A DNA stretch of 64,000 bases from Agapanthus africanus (taxonomy: Eukaryota; Streptophyta; Magnoliopsida; Asparagales; Amaryllidaceae): NCBI GenBank assembly GCA_030015575.1, contig CM057342.1:262036867-262100866 (forward strand). The letters are read 5' to 3'. Below are positions 48,662 to 60,021 of this stretch, one piece after another; position 1 is the first letter of the stretch, and each line of letters begins with the position of its first letter. A program made the position numbers and the translations under genes. Below the pieces are notes generated by a model. The model ran no database searches. It saw only the letters and a list, made by a program, of their open reading frames with translations, and was not told the DNA's origin.

Positions 48662-49509
48662 GTAGCTACCTTGTTTATTTTGAAATTCGATTCTACAACA
48701 TCTTAGGTTTCTTTTCTTTCATTAATCACATTAATGAAGTCCCATCATTTAAATCACCTAAACATCACAGATATCGCAGCAGAAGAAACATATGAAATAT
48801 TGGATATACTAGGACGTCCGTGTTTTCAATACGAGCCAGTATAAAACACGGATTCCACGGTTGTGATGAATAGCCAAACCCACACCCCTAGACCCCTACG
48901 AGAGCGGCAAGCAACCCTACCAATTCTAGAGTTAGGAGACCCGGACTCGACCTCTCGAGTTGGTCTCCCACTGGACTCCAGAACCCGGTTACTTGTGCCC
49001 TCCTCCTTGGGTCTATCCTAGTGCCGAAAAGTAAATAATATACAAACGGTGACATCTTCCGCAACCTGGAAGTGCCCCAATAAAAGAATATTACATACAA
49101 GTTTTTACATGAATGAAAATGAAAAACACTCATCTCACATAAAAAAACCCCGGCTATTCAAACACGATGATCCAATATAACATATCCAGCAACACATAAC
49201 ATCACATGTCATCAACGTAAGTAAATATGCGCATCCCTATTGTCGTTGACATATAGCAACGAAACCGGCGATATCACATATTACACTTACGGTCACAGAA
49301 AAGAAAGTGTAAAACTACAACAGTTGGAATCCGCAACCACCTCAGACATCGCATGCCTGACCAAATGAATTACTTAGACATCACATGCCTAAAAATTATA
49401 AACCCCGCATTTTAGTCCCATTATCGAAAACACTTTTCAATATCAAGTCGGGCAATTCAACAAGATTCCCGACATCCTGATCGAATGCTCGTCGCAAACT
49501 TTAGTAGGC

Positions 49510-49735
49510 GGCTGCACCCCCGATATCGTCGACGAAGTGCACCAAGGCGGAACACCGCTGCCGCGAGCACCCGAACGGATGCTTTCGGCGACGGGGTTCT
49601 CCTACAGTCACTTGGTCGGGGCTATGGAGTGAGGCTGTCTATTAAGTTTATCCGGCGAGTATCCGCGTACGCTACGTGATTGCGACGGACTTTTGATCAC
49701 ATCAAAATTCCGTGGCAACCGATCAAGTGAGACTA
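49510..49735 (-). other. Leader block I of element C
   Basis: Counterpart of 15480-15715 in element A. It includes AGCACCCGAACGGATGCT, which pairs as a small hairpin, and TTTTGATCACATCAAAA, another inverted repeat. Confidence 0.65.
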
Positions 49736-49922
49736 AACTGCTATGTTTATAATATTCATTCAGTTAGCTCATAAGTTATTGTGAATTCCAAGTATTGTAT
49801 CCCATTCCAGATAAATAGAAAATGTTAAACTTTCCGATCGAACATTCAAACACCCAAGTTTTCCCGATACAGCTCAACACATGAAATAAGTCTAAAAACA
49901 TTCAGTTCGTGCCTCAGTACCA

Positions 49923-50060
49923 ACGGTCCAGCCGTAGAAGGGTCAAGCCAACGCCTCACATGTGGCACGCCGTACTGCCCCAAACCCGAAGGTTCAAAGG
50001 GCAGTTCAAGACGGTCACATAATCGAGTTAAGATTTGTTGTCTTCTAGAGGGTCCATCGC
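49923..50060 (-). other. Leader block II of element C
   Basis: About 137 bp that differ from D (59389-59525) at about six positions and from F (31334-31468) at about five. Confidence 0.8.
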
Positions 50061-50351
50061 GTTACTTGCACTACTTAGAACGTCGTTAAACCACGGAAAA
50101 ATCCAACATTTGGAAATTTCCCGACAGGGGAAAAGTTGGGTATTTATATCCGGTCGAACTTTTTAACATATCCAAAAATTATCCGGAAAAACACATATAC
50201 GAAGTCTGACAATCCGATCGAATCTGCGAACTCCCAATACAACCCAAAATACTCAACTCTTGAGTAAATATTAAAAATTCCCAGAAAATCCAGCACCAAA
50301 AAAGAGGAATTACTGTGCAAAATTGGTTGGCAGATATGACAATTTGGCCCC

Positions 50352-50388
50352 GGAACCGCCGCACAAGCCTTGCTTGTGCCGCGGTTCC
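50352..50388 (-). repeat. Primer-site-proximal GC-rich hairpin of element C
   Basis: GGAACCGCCGCACAAGC, loop CTT, GCTTGTGCCGCGGTTCC: a 17-bp stem with one mismatch, 190 nt from the primer site. Confidence 0.88.
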
Positions 50389-50577
50389 GCCGCGCTTTGA
50401 GGGAATCATGGGTACGGGCTTCACAGTAATTCTTACAATTCCCTGCTAAATTTTCTGCATATTTTTAATGTGGAAAAATCTCCGAAATTGAAAAATGTAC
50501 AGAGAGCAATTTTGGGTTTAGGGTTTCGGTTCGATCGGGTTCTAACATCGTCTAAGCATAGCCTAAGGCTCTAGCTA

Positions 50578-50590
50578 GGCTCTGATACCA
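50578..50590 (-). other. Primer binding site of element C
   Basis: GGCTCTGATACCA, the reverse complement of TGGTATCAGAGCC, one base from the LTR. Confidence 0.92.
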
Positions 50591-50591
50591 C

Positions 50592-51484
50592 TGTAAGGTT
50601 CCTTGGCACTCTCAAGAGGTCTCACAAGGCATCAACCATGCCAATTTCAAAATTTAGGGGTGCCGAGAAACCCTAGACTACGGATCGTTAACTAGATGTC
50701 TAGGCGAAACTAGAACTAGTAAACTACTTTACTAAGAGAAAGGAAATACAACCTTTGTAGATCCGGTCCTCCACCTCCATAGCTCCGCAATGAAGTCTCC
50801 TCGCTGTCCAAATGGAAACCCGGGCTCTAGCGTCGGCTTCATCGGAGAAATGGGCGGGCAAGGTCGTCGGCTTCGTGCCGAAGATGATCTACGTCGAGGC
50901 ATCACAAGATCAAGCTCCCACTTCTCCAAGTCATGAAACTTGTGAAGAAAACACACTTTACTACATGGCAAGAGGTAGAGGATGAAGAAATAGGAAGTGG
51001 GTTCACTTTAGAATTGGATTTCTCACTCATTTCATCAAGTCACCATTGATGAAGTCAAGCTTTCTTCATTGTAGAAGATGAAGAAGAAGAAGAAAGAATA
51101 TTATGATAAGTTTTATAAAAAGGAAATAAAAAGAATACTTATCATAATAATAACCATGGTTATGTGTAGAGAATTGACCAAGGTTAAAGGAATGGTTAGG
51201 GTTAAGGAGAAGAAGACAAAATGATTACTTTGGTCAAAACCTTCATGAAGCTTCAACAAGCTTCTCCATAGAAAGAAACCATTTTGTATTTTTCTTTTAT
51301 CTTTTCCAATAAATAAAAAGATAAATGAATGAATAAATAAATATAAACCCTAACCATTTACTTAACCAAGATTTAACTCTTTACACAAAACCTAGCATTC
51401 ATGCATCATCAAACATGATACAATCATTTGCACAAAAAGTATATCACATATACATCTTGTACAGACAAGTGAGAAAATCCATTT
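50592..51484 (-). repeat. 5' LTR of element C, first part
   Basis: 893 bp matching 42618-43507 and cut by D after CATTT. It continues at 62119. Confidence 0.93.
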
Positions 51485-53575
51485 TGTAAGGTTAGTATAG
51501 CACCCTATGAAGTGTTTTGAAGCATCACATGACCCAAAGTTATAATTTTTAAGGTGCTAAACTAACATGCAAAGGGATCGATCCTAGAAAATTAGGGTTA
51601 TGAAACTTTAAGCTAGTAAAGATAAGGGTTTGAAGGCTACAACCTTTGTAGCTCCCCTTCGTTGGACTCCTTGGTGTCTTGGGTGTTGAATCGAGGTCCT
51701 CTTGAAGTTCCCTTGCGTCCACGACGATCCACCACGGAGCACTCCGTCCAAGCTCGCTACTTTGGAAAACCGAAGGAAACACTCTAATCAAGTCGGCTAG
51801 ACTTGAGTAGAATGATGTTGTGGTTTGGAATCTCACTTCAAAAACCTTTCTTTAGTTGTATTTAGCTCACTAGAAAAGACTAGAGAGGAAGAGATGAAGG
51901 AGGATGAAGATGGTGGCTAAAATGAACAAGAGGTGTAAAAGATAACCTTGAGTTAAGAAGAAGAAAGAAATATATATCACTATATATATTTATTTCCTTC
52001 TTAACTTCAACCATGATTAAATCATAGATAGTTAATTTAACTTGGGTTTTAAATGATAAAGAGAAGGATAACCCTTGGTTAGTGGTAGTTGAGATAGGTT
52101 AGGTTAGAAGAAGAAAGTAGAAGCAAGAATGTTTATCCTTTCCTTTTTCATTTTACTTTAAAACCAAAATTAAATAATAATCTATTATTTAATCTATGGT
52201 GTGAGTCTTATATTTCCACCATTTCCATATGCAATCAACCATGATGGATGGGTGTATGTATGTATACATGTATGCACATCTACATGTGCATGAAACTAGA
52301 AAAGAAGAAAGAAACACATGCATGCATGCATACATCCATCAAACCCTAGAAAGGTTTCAAGTGAGAATACTAATGGTTAGATGATAAATCAACACTTAAT
52401 TTATCAATCCGGTCATATCTCATATGACCCCACCAAAAGCAGTTCACCCGATCAATTTTCGGTATCATATACGCACATTTCAATCGGGTGCATGCGCATA
52501 TCGCATATGCGCACCACAACGTTTCGCCTGGACTGGGTAACTCCTTTGTGGGACTCTAAGACTCGTTAATACGCCGGCAGAGGGTGATGATCATATCAGG
52601 TACCCTCAAGCCACAAGCGGTCAGCTAAACGTAACAGCCACCCGGGTATTGAGCGATCAGAAGACAACAAGCGAACCTGCTACAACTCCCGTCGAGCCAT
52701 CCGGCAACACTACCGTACAGTCCGGTCTCTTCGTCAGATATGCTGCATATCGAGCCTAGGGATGGTCACGTCGACCCCAATAACTCAATAAGTCGTGTCG
52801 GTGAATGGTCTATAACAGATCGAGAAACTACTGATAACACTTATCAGCAAATCTCAACAGCCCTGGCCAGGGACTTGCTGTTATAACCAGTCGGGCACAG
52901 TACAGCATCAACTCCCAATATCGGGAGAGACGAAACCCCTCCTATCGCTCATCGTCTTCGTGTGTCTCGGGACTGTACCCAACGGCCACCTGTTTGCACT
53001 ACTCAGTAGAGCCGTGGTAGGGTGGCAATCAAAGTACAGTGGGAGAACACACAAGACTCCATGACGATCTCGGGTCTACAGACTAACCTGTACCAGTGTC
53101 ACCTGAGAACTGCTATCCGACGATAGATATAATTCCATATAGGAGTCTCGGTGAGTCCGTCCAGTGTACCCAGTCACCACTGAGCACCCGTATATGATCT
53201 TGATGTCAAACATCGATGAATGTGGGAACATCCATCGCCCATCGTATGGGTTTAGTATCATATAAGCTAGTCTACTCTGGTATATCGATGCCCCGTCTCG
53301 ATATACCTACGACTAGGGACGTTTCAGGATATGCTTATAGACTACAGATGTCCCACTAGTATGATCTCCATCATAATCAGAGTAGTCAAGCCGATATCCT
53401 TAGGGCTTTATCAGCATGTATGAATGAATAAAAGCATGATCAAATCAACATGTCAGATAAAGAAGAACCAGATAGCATACTATCATGTCGAGCAAGAATG
53501 CAAACTGCATATATATACATGTATAGATACATCGACTATCACATAATGGCCTTTAGGGCATACATATATCCAACA
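51485..53575 (-). repeat. 3' LTR of element D
   Basis: 2091 bp, TGTAAGGTTAGT to TATATCCAACA. The half from about 52480 on matches the shared copia LTR middle. The first 900 bp are unlike those of B, C, F and S. It contains a 95-codon open frame (51549-51836), identical in translation to the one in the other LTR (60086-60373). Confidence 0.95.
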
Positions 53576-53589
53576 ATCTCCCACTTGCA

Positions 53590-54996
53590 CTAAGGCCAGT
53601 TATTGGCGTATCTCATACCCAACATCTCAAAAAGTCGCTTATGCTGCGGCTGAGGGAGGGCCTTGATGAATGGATCCGCGGCGTTGTTCTTTGTGTCTAC
53701 TCTCTTAATCTCGATCTCGCGGCGATCTACAATCTCCCGGATCAAATGAAAGCGCCTCAGGATGTGTCTGGACCGTTGATGGGATCTGGGCTCCTTGGCT
53801 AACGCCATCGCCCCATTATTGTCACAATACAAAGGTATTGGATCAATAATGGTTGGAACTACTCCTAGCTCCGAGACGAACTTCTTCATCCAGACGGCTT
53901 CCTTGGCGGCATCATTTGCAGCAATGTACTCAGCCTCCATCGTAGGGTCTGCAACGGTATCCTGTTTGGAACTCTTCCAACTTACCGCCCCTCTATTGAG
54001 GGTAAATACAAACCCTGAGATAGATTTGCTGTCATCCTTATCGCTCTGGAAGCTCGAATCGGTAAATGCCTCCATTTGGAGATCTGTATTACCATACACC
54101 AAGAACAATTCTTTAGTCCTTCGTAAGTACTTAAGAATGTTCTTCACAGCTGTCCAGTGGTTCTCCCCTGGGTTGGATTGATACCTGCTTACAACACTAA
54201 GTGCATAAGCTACATCTGGGCGTGTACATAACATCGCATACATTATAGATCCTACTGCCGAAGCATAAGGTATAATGCTCATGCGAGCTCTCTCTTCATC
54301 GGTCTTTGGACAAGAATCCTTGGAGAGAGTGACTCCATGGCAAGCGGGTAAGGCACCCCGCTTGGAGTCTTCCATACTAAACCTCTTTAGGATGGTGTTG
54401 ATGTACCTGGTTTGGGACAATCCCAATAACTTTTTGGATCTATCCCTATAGATCCTTATGCCCAGGATGTATGTGGCATCACCCAGGTCCTTCATGGAGA
54501 ACCTCAGTGATAAGAATGATTTGACCGACTGTAGCATAGGAATATCATTTCCTATCAGAAGAATATCATCCATGTACAATACGAGGAATGTGACAGCTCT
54601 TCCTACAGCCTTCTTATAAACACAAGGTTCATCTGGATTTTTGATGAAATCAAACTCTTTGATAACATCATCGAAACAGATGTTCCAACTCCGAGATGCC
54701 TGCTTTAACCCATATATGGATTTAAGCAATCTACATGCTTTCTCGCTGCTCCCACTGTCAATGAAGCCCTCTGGCTGATTCATATAAACGCATTCTTCTA
54801 AATTTCCATTTAGAAATGCTGTTTTAACGTCCATCTGCCAGATTTCATAGTCGTAGTGAGCAGCAATAGCAAGTAGGATCCGAATGGATTTAAGCATGGC
54901 TACGGGCGAAAAAGTTTCGTCATAGTCCAAACCTGGTCTTTGACGAAAACCTTTCGCCACAAGTCTTGCCTTATAGGTCTCTACCTGCCCATCCAC
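53590..54996 (-). pseudogene. Reverse transcriptase-RNase H part of element D
   Basis: An open stretch of 468 codons. It begins in RT (ARLVAKGFRQRPGLDYDETFSP), then MDVKTAFLNGNLEE near residue 55 and IYGLKQASRSWN near 95. The catalytic box is YMDD at 141-144, where F has YVDD. RNase H words FTDSSFQSDKDDSKS, TMEAEYIAANDAAKEAVW and LYCDNNGAMALAKEP follow. It ends ADPFIKALPQ, then the polypurine tract and LTR. Roughly 85% alike to F by eye over the RT words. Confidence 0.92.
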
Positions 54997-55096
54997 ACCA
55001 ATCTTTTTTTTTAAAGATCCATTTGCACCCTACAGGTTTTACCCCAGGGGGTACAACGTCCAAAGTCCATACTTTGTTGGTGTACATAGACTCCAT

Positions 55097-57518
55097 TTAG
55101 GATCTCATGGCATCCAGCCACTTCACAGAGTCACCACTCGTGATAGCTTGCTGAAAACTGGTAGGATCATCATCATCCATGATGCAATCTTCTCCGTTAG
55201 CAATGAGGAAACCGTAGTACCTCTCCGGTGGGCGAGAAGTCCTACCAGATCTACGGAGTGGCCGAGGTTCTTCAGTTTCTGCTGCAACAGCCGGTTCAAC
55301 CAAATCGTCATTTATAGTTTGTGTCTCTAGAACCTCTTCTAGATCTACCACCTTGCCATCATCTTTGTCTGTGAAAAACTCTTTTTCTAAGAATGTGGCA
55401 TGTTGAGAAACGAACACCTTTTGTTCCTCTTTGTGGTAGAATAGATATCCATAAGAATTCTTTGGATATCCCACAAAGTTACACATGACCGACCGTGTCT
55501 CGAGTTTGTCCGGATTCTGCTTTTTAACATAGGCCGGGCAACCCCAAATCTTAATTCTCTTAAGAGATGGTCTCTTCTCATGCCATATCTCATATGGTGT
55601 GGTGGACACGGTTTTGGTTGGAACCCTGTTTAGTAGAAACGCTGCAGTCTCTAATGCATGCCCCCAAAACGAGACGGGTAACTCAGCGTCACTCATCATG
55701 GACCGGACCATATCTAATAGGGTCCTATTCCTTCGTTCTGACACACCGTTGTGCTGTGGTGTGTAAGGAGGAGTGAGCTGAGAGAGGATCCCATTCTCTT
55801 TTAAGAAGTTTGCAAATTCTGCTCTGAGATACTCACCACCTCGATCTGATCGAAGCATCTTGATACTCAAGCCGGTTTGTTTTTCTACTTCTTGTTTATA
55901 TTCAATGAATTTCTCGAAAGCGTCGGACTTGTGCTTTAATAAAAATACATGACCGAATCTTGAGAAATCGTCGGTGAATGTAATGAAGTATGAAAAACCG
56001 CCTCTAGCCTGTGTAGACATTGGCCCACATACATCACTATGTATGAGGCCAAGGAGCTGAGTAGCTCTTTCTTCGTGTCCTGTAAACGGAGTTTTGGTCA
56101 TTTTACCCCTGATACAAGACTGGCAAGTCGCATAAGATTTATATTCAAAAGAGTTTAAATATCCATCTTTATGTAACTTGTTTAGTCTTGTTTCGTTAAT
56201 ATGACCAAGTCTACAATGCCAAAGAAAAGCTTCATTTAATTCTGAAAGTTTTCTTTTATTAGTGTGTTGTATACTGAAAACTGTGTGTTGATTTAGGACA
56301 TATATTCCGTTATTAAGCGTACCATACCCAACCAACATTTGATTTAGGTGAATGTTCATAACATTGTTCTGCAACACAAAATTATATCCTTCATTGTCCA
56401 ACAAAGAAACGGATATTATATTACATAGCATACTTGGTACAAAATAACATGGATTCAAAATCAAAATACATCCAGATGGCAACCCCAAGTGATACTCTCC
56501 CACTGCGACTGTATGTACATTGGAACCATTTCCAACGCGGAGAGTATGGTCACCTGTCTTCAAAACCTTGCTATTTCTCAGCCCCTGCATAGAATTGAAA
56601 ATGTGAGAACCTGAACCGGTATCCAATACCCAGGAAGCAGAGTTTATAGAAAAACAGTTTTCAGTCACAAACGCACCTGAAGCAGAAGCATCACCATGCT
56701 TCTTCTTGAGACTTAAGTACTCCGTGCAATTGCGCTTCCAGTGTCCTGTCTTGTGGCAATGGAAACATTCGCCCTTCCCTGAGTCTCCAGCCTTGGACTT
56801 TCCCTTTCCCTTCACCTTTTTAACTCCCCCTTTAGGATTAGTGGGTTTCTTCTTTTTCTTTCCCTTGGCCTTGGCTTTCGAGCGAGAAGAGGAAGACTGT
56901 CCAATAGTCATAACGGGAGTTTTTGCTAACTTCATAGTGCTCTCTGCACTCCTTAACATATTAAGGAGTTCAGGGAGATCCTTCTTCATGCCATGCATGT
57001 TGAAGTTCACTATGAACTGAGCAAAGGTGGAAGGGAGGGACTGCAGAATAATATCTATATATTGTTCATTGTCCATCGTCCATCCAAGGTCCTCAAGCTC
57101 TTCTATAAGAGCTATCATCTTCAGAACATGGTCTCCTACTGGTGTGCCAGGGGCCATTCGCATCTGAAACAATTTCTTTGATGCTTCGTATCGTAATACG
57201 CGGGATTGCTCCCCATACAAACAAAGGAGTTGTATGGAGCAATATACCGTGAATGTCCATGTCCTCGTGCTGCTTTTGATGTGTGTTATCCATCGATGCA
57301 AGCGCGAGGCATGTGGCCGTGGCACAGTCAGCGTCCCATGTCTTGCGGACTTCAATGTCCGCAACTGAGGATTTTGGACCAGGGACGGGCGGGGCTGAAG
57401 CCGTGAGGACATATGATACTTTATCATAAGTCAAGGCGATCTTCAGATTCCTCAGCCAGTCTTTATAGTTGGTCCCATTCAGTTTGTTTTTATCTAGTAG
57501 AAGCTTAAGTCCAGTCAT
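55097..57518 (-). pseudogene. gag, protease and integrase part of element D
   Basis: The gag start reads LLLDKNKLNGTNYKDWLRNL (57518 downward), a form common in plant copia gag. The gag core follows with RMAPGTPVGDHVLKMIALIEEL and a lysine-rich stretch. Then comes the zinc knuckle CFHCHKTGHWKRNC (about 56725-56765), the protease signature WVLDTGSGSHI (about 56610), the integrase zinc part HCRLGHINETRLNKLH, and the integrase core with HSDVCGP, RSDRGGEY and NGVSERRNRTLLDMVRSMM. It ends in GCPAYVKK and the start of RT (KWLDAMRS). Nearly whole, with about one break in this part. Confidence 0.92.
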
Positions 57519-57963
57519 TGGTATCTGCCATTAAGAGAGAGAAAAGAATACACTCAGCGAAGGCTCTTGCATAGATTAGATTGGTTTATTATCTTGTCCA
57601 ATCGATGTTTCCCACTGCTTTTATCGAGTTTTTCTTTCAAACCTTAAAAAGAAAAACTAGCCAGGATTAATTACAGTCTACAACTTCGCTAACCGTTCAG
57701 CCAGGCCAGTGTCGGTACTTGAGGGAGGTTCCCCGTGCTTTCGCACGGACCTAATTAGAGTAAACCTCGTTTTCCCAGAGGCGGAGCCCCGTTAACACCT
57801 TTCTAGACACCTAATGAGTTAGCTAATTGTAAACTGTAAAACTCTCCTAGGAGCAACTATTGCCCACAGTGGGATCGGGATCCAACCATCATATGGAAGG
57901 TATGCAATCTCATTGCAAATTTCAACTATTGAAATTCCCGATGTGGTTTTTACCCCTAATACC

Positions 57964-58170
57964 CGTGACCTTGGCTAAGGTCAACAAATCACGAGCACTA
58001 GTCAAGCTCAACCCGTCATTTCTTGATTAATTTAGACCCGTTCACATGACCCTTGGCTAAGGTCAACAAAGTCATATGCCCGTCCTAATTAATCTGCATC
58101 ATATGCGTTTGTAGGAAGACATCACTTAGCTACCGTACACTACGCCTTGGCTAAGGTCAACAAACGTAGC
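57964..58170 (-). repeat. Triple hairpin array of element D leader
   Basis: The core CCTTGGCTAAGGTCAACAA occurs at 57969, 58051 and 58145. Arms: CGTGA/TCACG, ATGAC/GTCAT and CTACG/CGTAG. Confidence 0.88.
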
Positions 58171-59388
58171 ACGAATACTAAGTACTCTACTTCCTAAAAT
58201 GACGGAGGGTTGCGAATGATTTTTAAGAAAATCTTTAACGCTTTGAACTTGATATCGTTGTAGAATCAAATAGTTTTCAAAAGGAGTGGCTTAAGCTCCG
58301 CAGTTTTGAAATATAGCTTTTTCATAAATAGCCGAGTGATTTTCAAATCCGATTCTACAACATCTTTTTAGATTTATTTTCTTTACATTAATCACATTAA
58401 TGTAATCCCATCATTTAAGTCCTAAAGCCAATCACAGAAAAGAAACGAAAATAACACGTACGCTTATGCCATCCGCATTCGCCGCAATGTTCCGTTATGC
58501 ACCGTTAGGTTACTTAACTAACGGCATACCGGGACGGGACTAGCGCGGGTGTAAAACATAAGCAACGTCTACTATATATCATATATATAATATGTCATTC
58601 GTCTCAGATATCACAGAAGACAGGCAGCAGAAACATAGATATAACGTGGGATATCCTAGGACGTCCGTATTTAGTATTTAGCCAGAATAGAAAATACGGA
58701 TTCCACAGTCGCGATGAATAGCCAAGCCCACACCCTGGACCCCTACGAGAGCGGCAAGTGACCCTACCAATCCTGGAGTTTAGGAGACCCAGTCTCGACT
58801 CCTCGAGATGGCCTCCCACTGAACCCCAGAACCCGGTCACCTGTGCTCCCTTCCTTGGGTCCATCCTAATGCGGAAAAGTAAATAATATACAACACTGGT
58901 GACACAACCGCAACCTGGAAGTGCCCCAAATAAAAGAATATTACATTACATTTGAATTTACATGAATGAAAATACAAAACTCTCATCTCACAAAAAACCC
59001 CCGGCTATTCGATCGCGACAATCCTGCACATCATATCTCAGCAACACATAATATCACATATCATCAACGTAAGTAAGTATGCATACCCCAATTGTCGTTG
59101 ATGTATAGCAACGAAACCGGCGATATCTAACATACTACACTTACGGTCACAGAAAAGAAAGTGTAAAACTACAATATTTGGAATCCAGATTCGCTTTAGA
59201 CATCATAAATGCGAAATATCACATATTTTGTATTTCATGCCTAAACTATATGAATTCCACATATTGTATCACATTCCAGACAAACAGACAGTATTAAAGT
59301 TTTCGAACGAACAATCAAGCACCCAAGATTTACTAAAGCTCAACACTTGAGCAGGGTTCAAAAAATCCGGAGTGTGACACAGTAGTGG

Positions 59389-59525
59389 CGGTCCAGCCGT
59401 AGAAGGGTCAAGCCAACGCCTCACATGTGGCACGCCGTACTTCCCCAAACCCTAAGGTTCAAAGGGCAGTTCGAGACGGTCACATAATCGAGTTAAGGTT
59501 TGTTGTCTTCTAGAGGGACCACCGC
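59389..59525 (-). other. Leader block II of element D
   Basis: Near-identical to the blocks in C and F despite clear divergence of D elsewhere. Confidence 0.8.
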
Positions 59526-59781
59526 AAAAAGACTTGCACATATCTCCAAACTATTTAAACCCCGTGAATAGTGAGTAAATGATACTCGTTCAAACACTTC
59601 AATACTTTCTAATTTACCCGGAAAAGCTATGAAATGAAAATCCCGATCGAATTGACGAGTCCAAAACCACCTCCAGAATTTTTCAAAACCAAATACAGAT
59701 TAAAAATATCCAAAAAATTATACAAGCAGATTCAAGAATTACTGTGCAAAAAGTATCCATCAATTCATATGTACGGCCACT

Positions 59782-59815
59782 GAACCGCGACCTAAGCAAG
59801 CTTAGGCCGCGTTTC
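59782..59815 (-). repeat. Primer-site-proximal hairpin of element D
   Basis: Inner arms CCTAAGC and GCTTAGG with a 2-base loop, and outer arms GAACCGCG and CGCGTTTC with one mismatch. It lies 193 nt from the primer site. Confidence 0.85.
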
Positions 59816-60007
59816 CGCGGTGATAATCACTATTCACTGAAAAAAATTTGTACCGTAACTCTTATTTTTTCCTGCTGTATTTTTTACATATTTTTAATTC
59901 TGCAAATTATCAAATTTTAGAAAATTTCCAGAGAGCACCCAAAAATACCGTATTTTTGTCCGATCGGGGTTTTCACTTCGTAAAAACGTCGCCTAATGTT
60001 CTAGGTC

Positions 60008-60020
60008 GGCTCTGATACCA
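60008..60020 (-). other. Primer binding site of element D
   Basis: GGCTCTGATACCA, the reverse complement of TGGTATCAGAGCC, one base from the LTR. Confidence 0.93.
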
Positions 60021-60021
60021 A

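Larger units (their letters stand above)
47641..50577 (-). other. Long non-coding leader of element C
   Basis: About 2.9 kb. From the coding side: pyrimidine tract, paired inverted repeats (about 48009-48043), triple hairpins (48069-48277), tandem duplication (48420-48661), block I (49510-49735), block II (49923-50060) and the GC-rich hairpin (50352-50388). It is the only leader here with both blocks I and II. Confidence 0.8.
57536..60007 (-). other. Long non-coding leader of element D
   Basis: About 2.47 kb without a long frame. It holds a pyrimidine tract and GCAG just before the gag ATG (57525-57547), the paired inverted repeats (57903-57935), triple hairpins (57964-58170), block II (59389-59525) and the GC-rich hairpin (59782-59815). 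It lacks block I and the tandem duplication. Confidence 0.8.
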
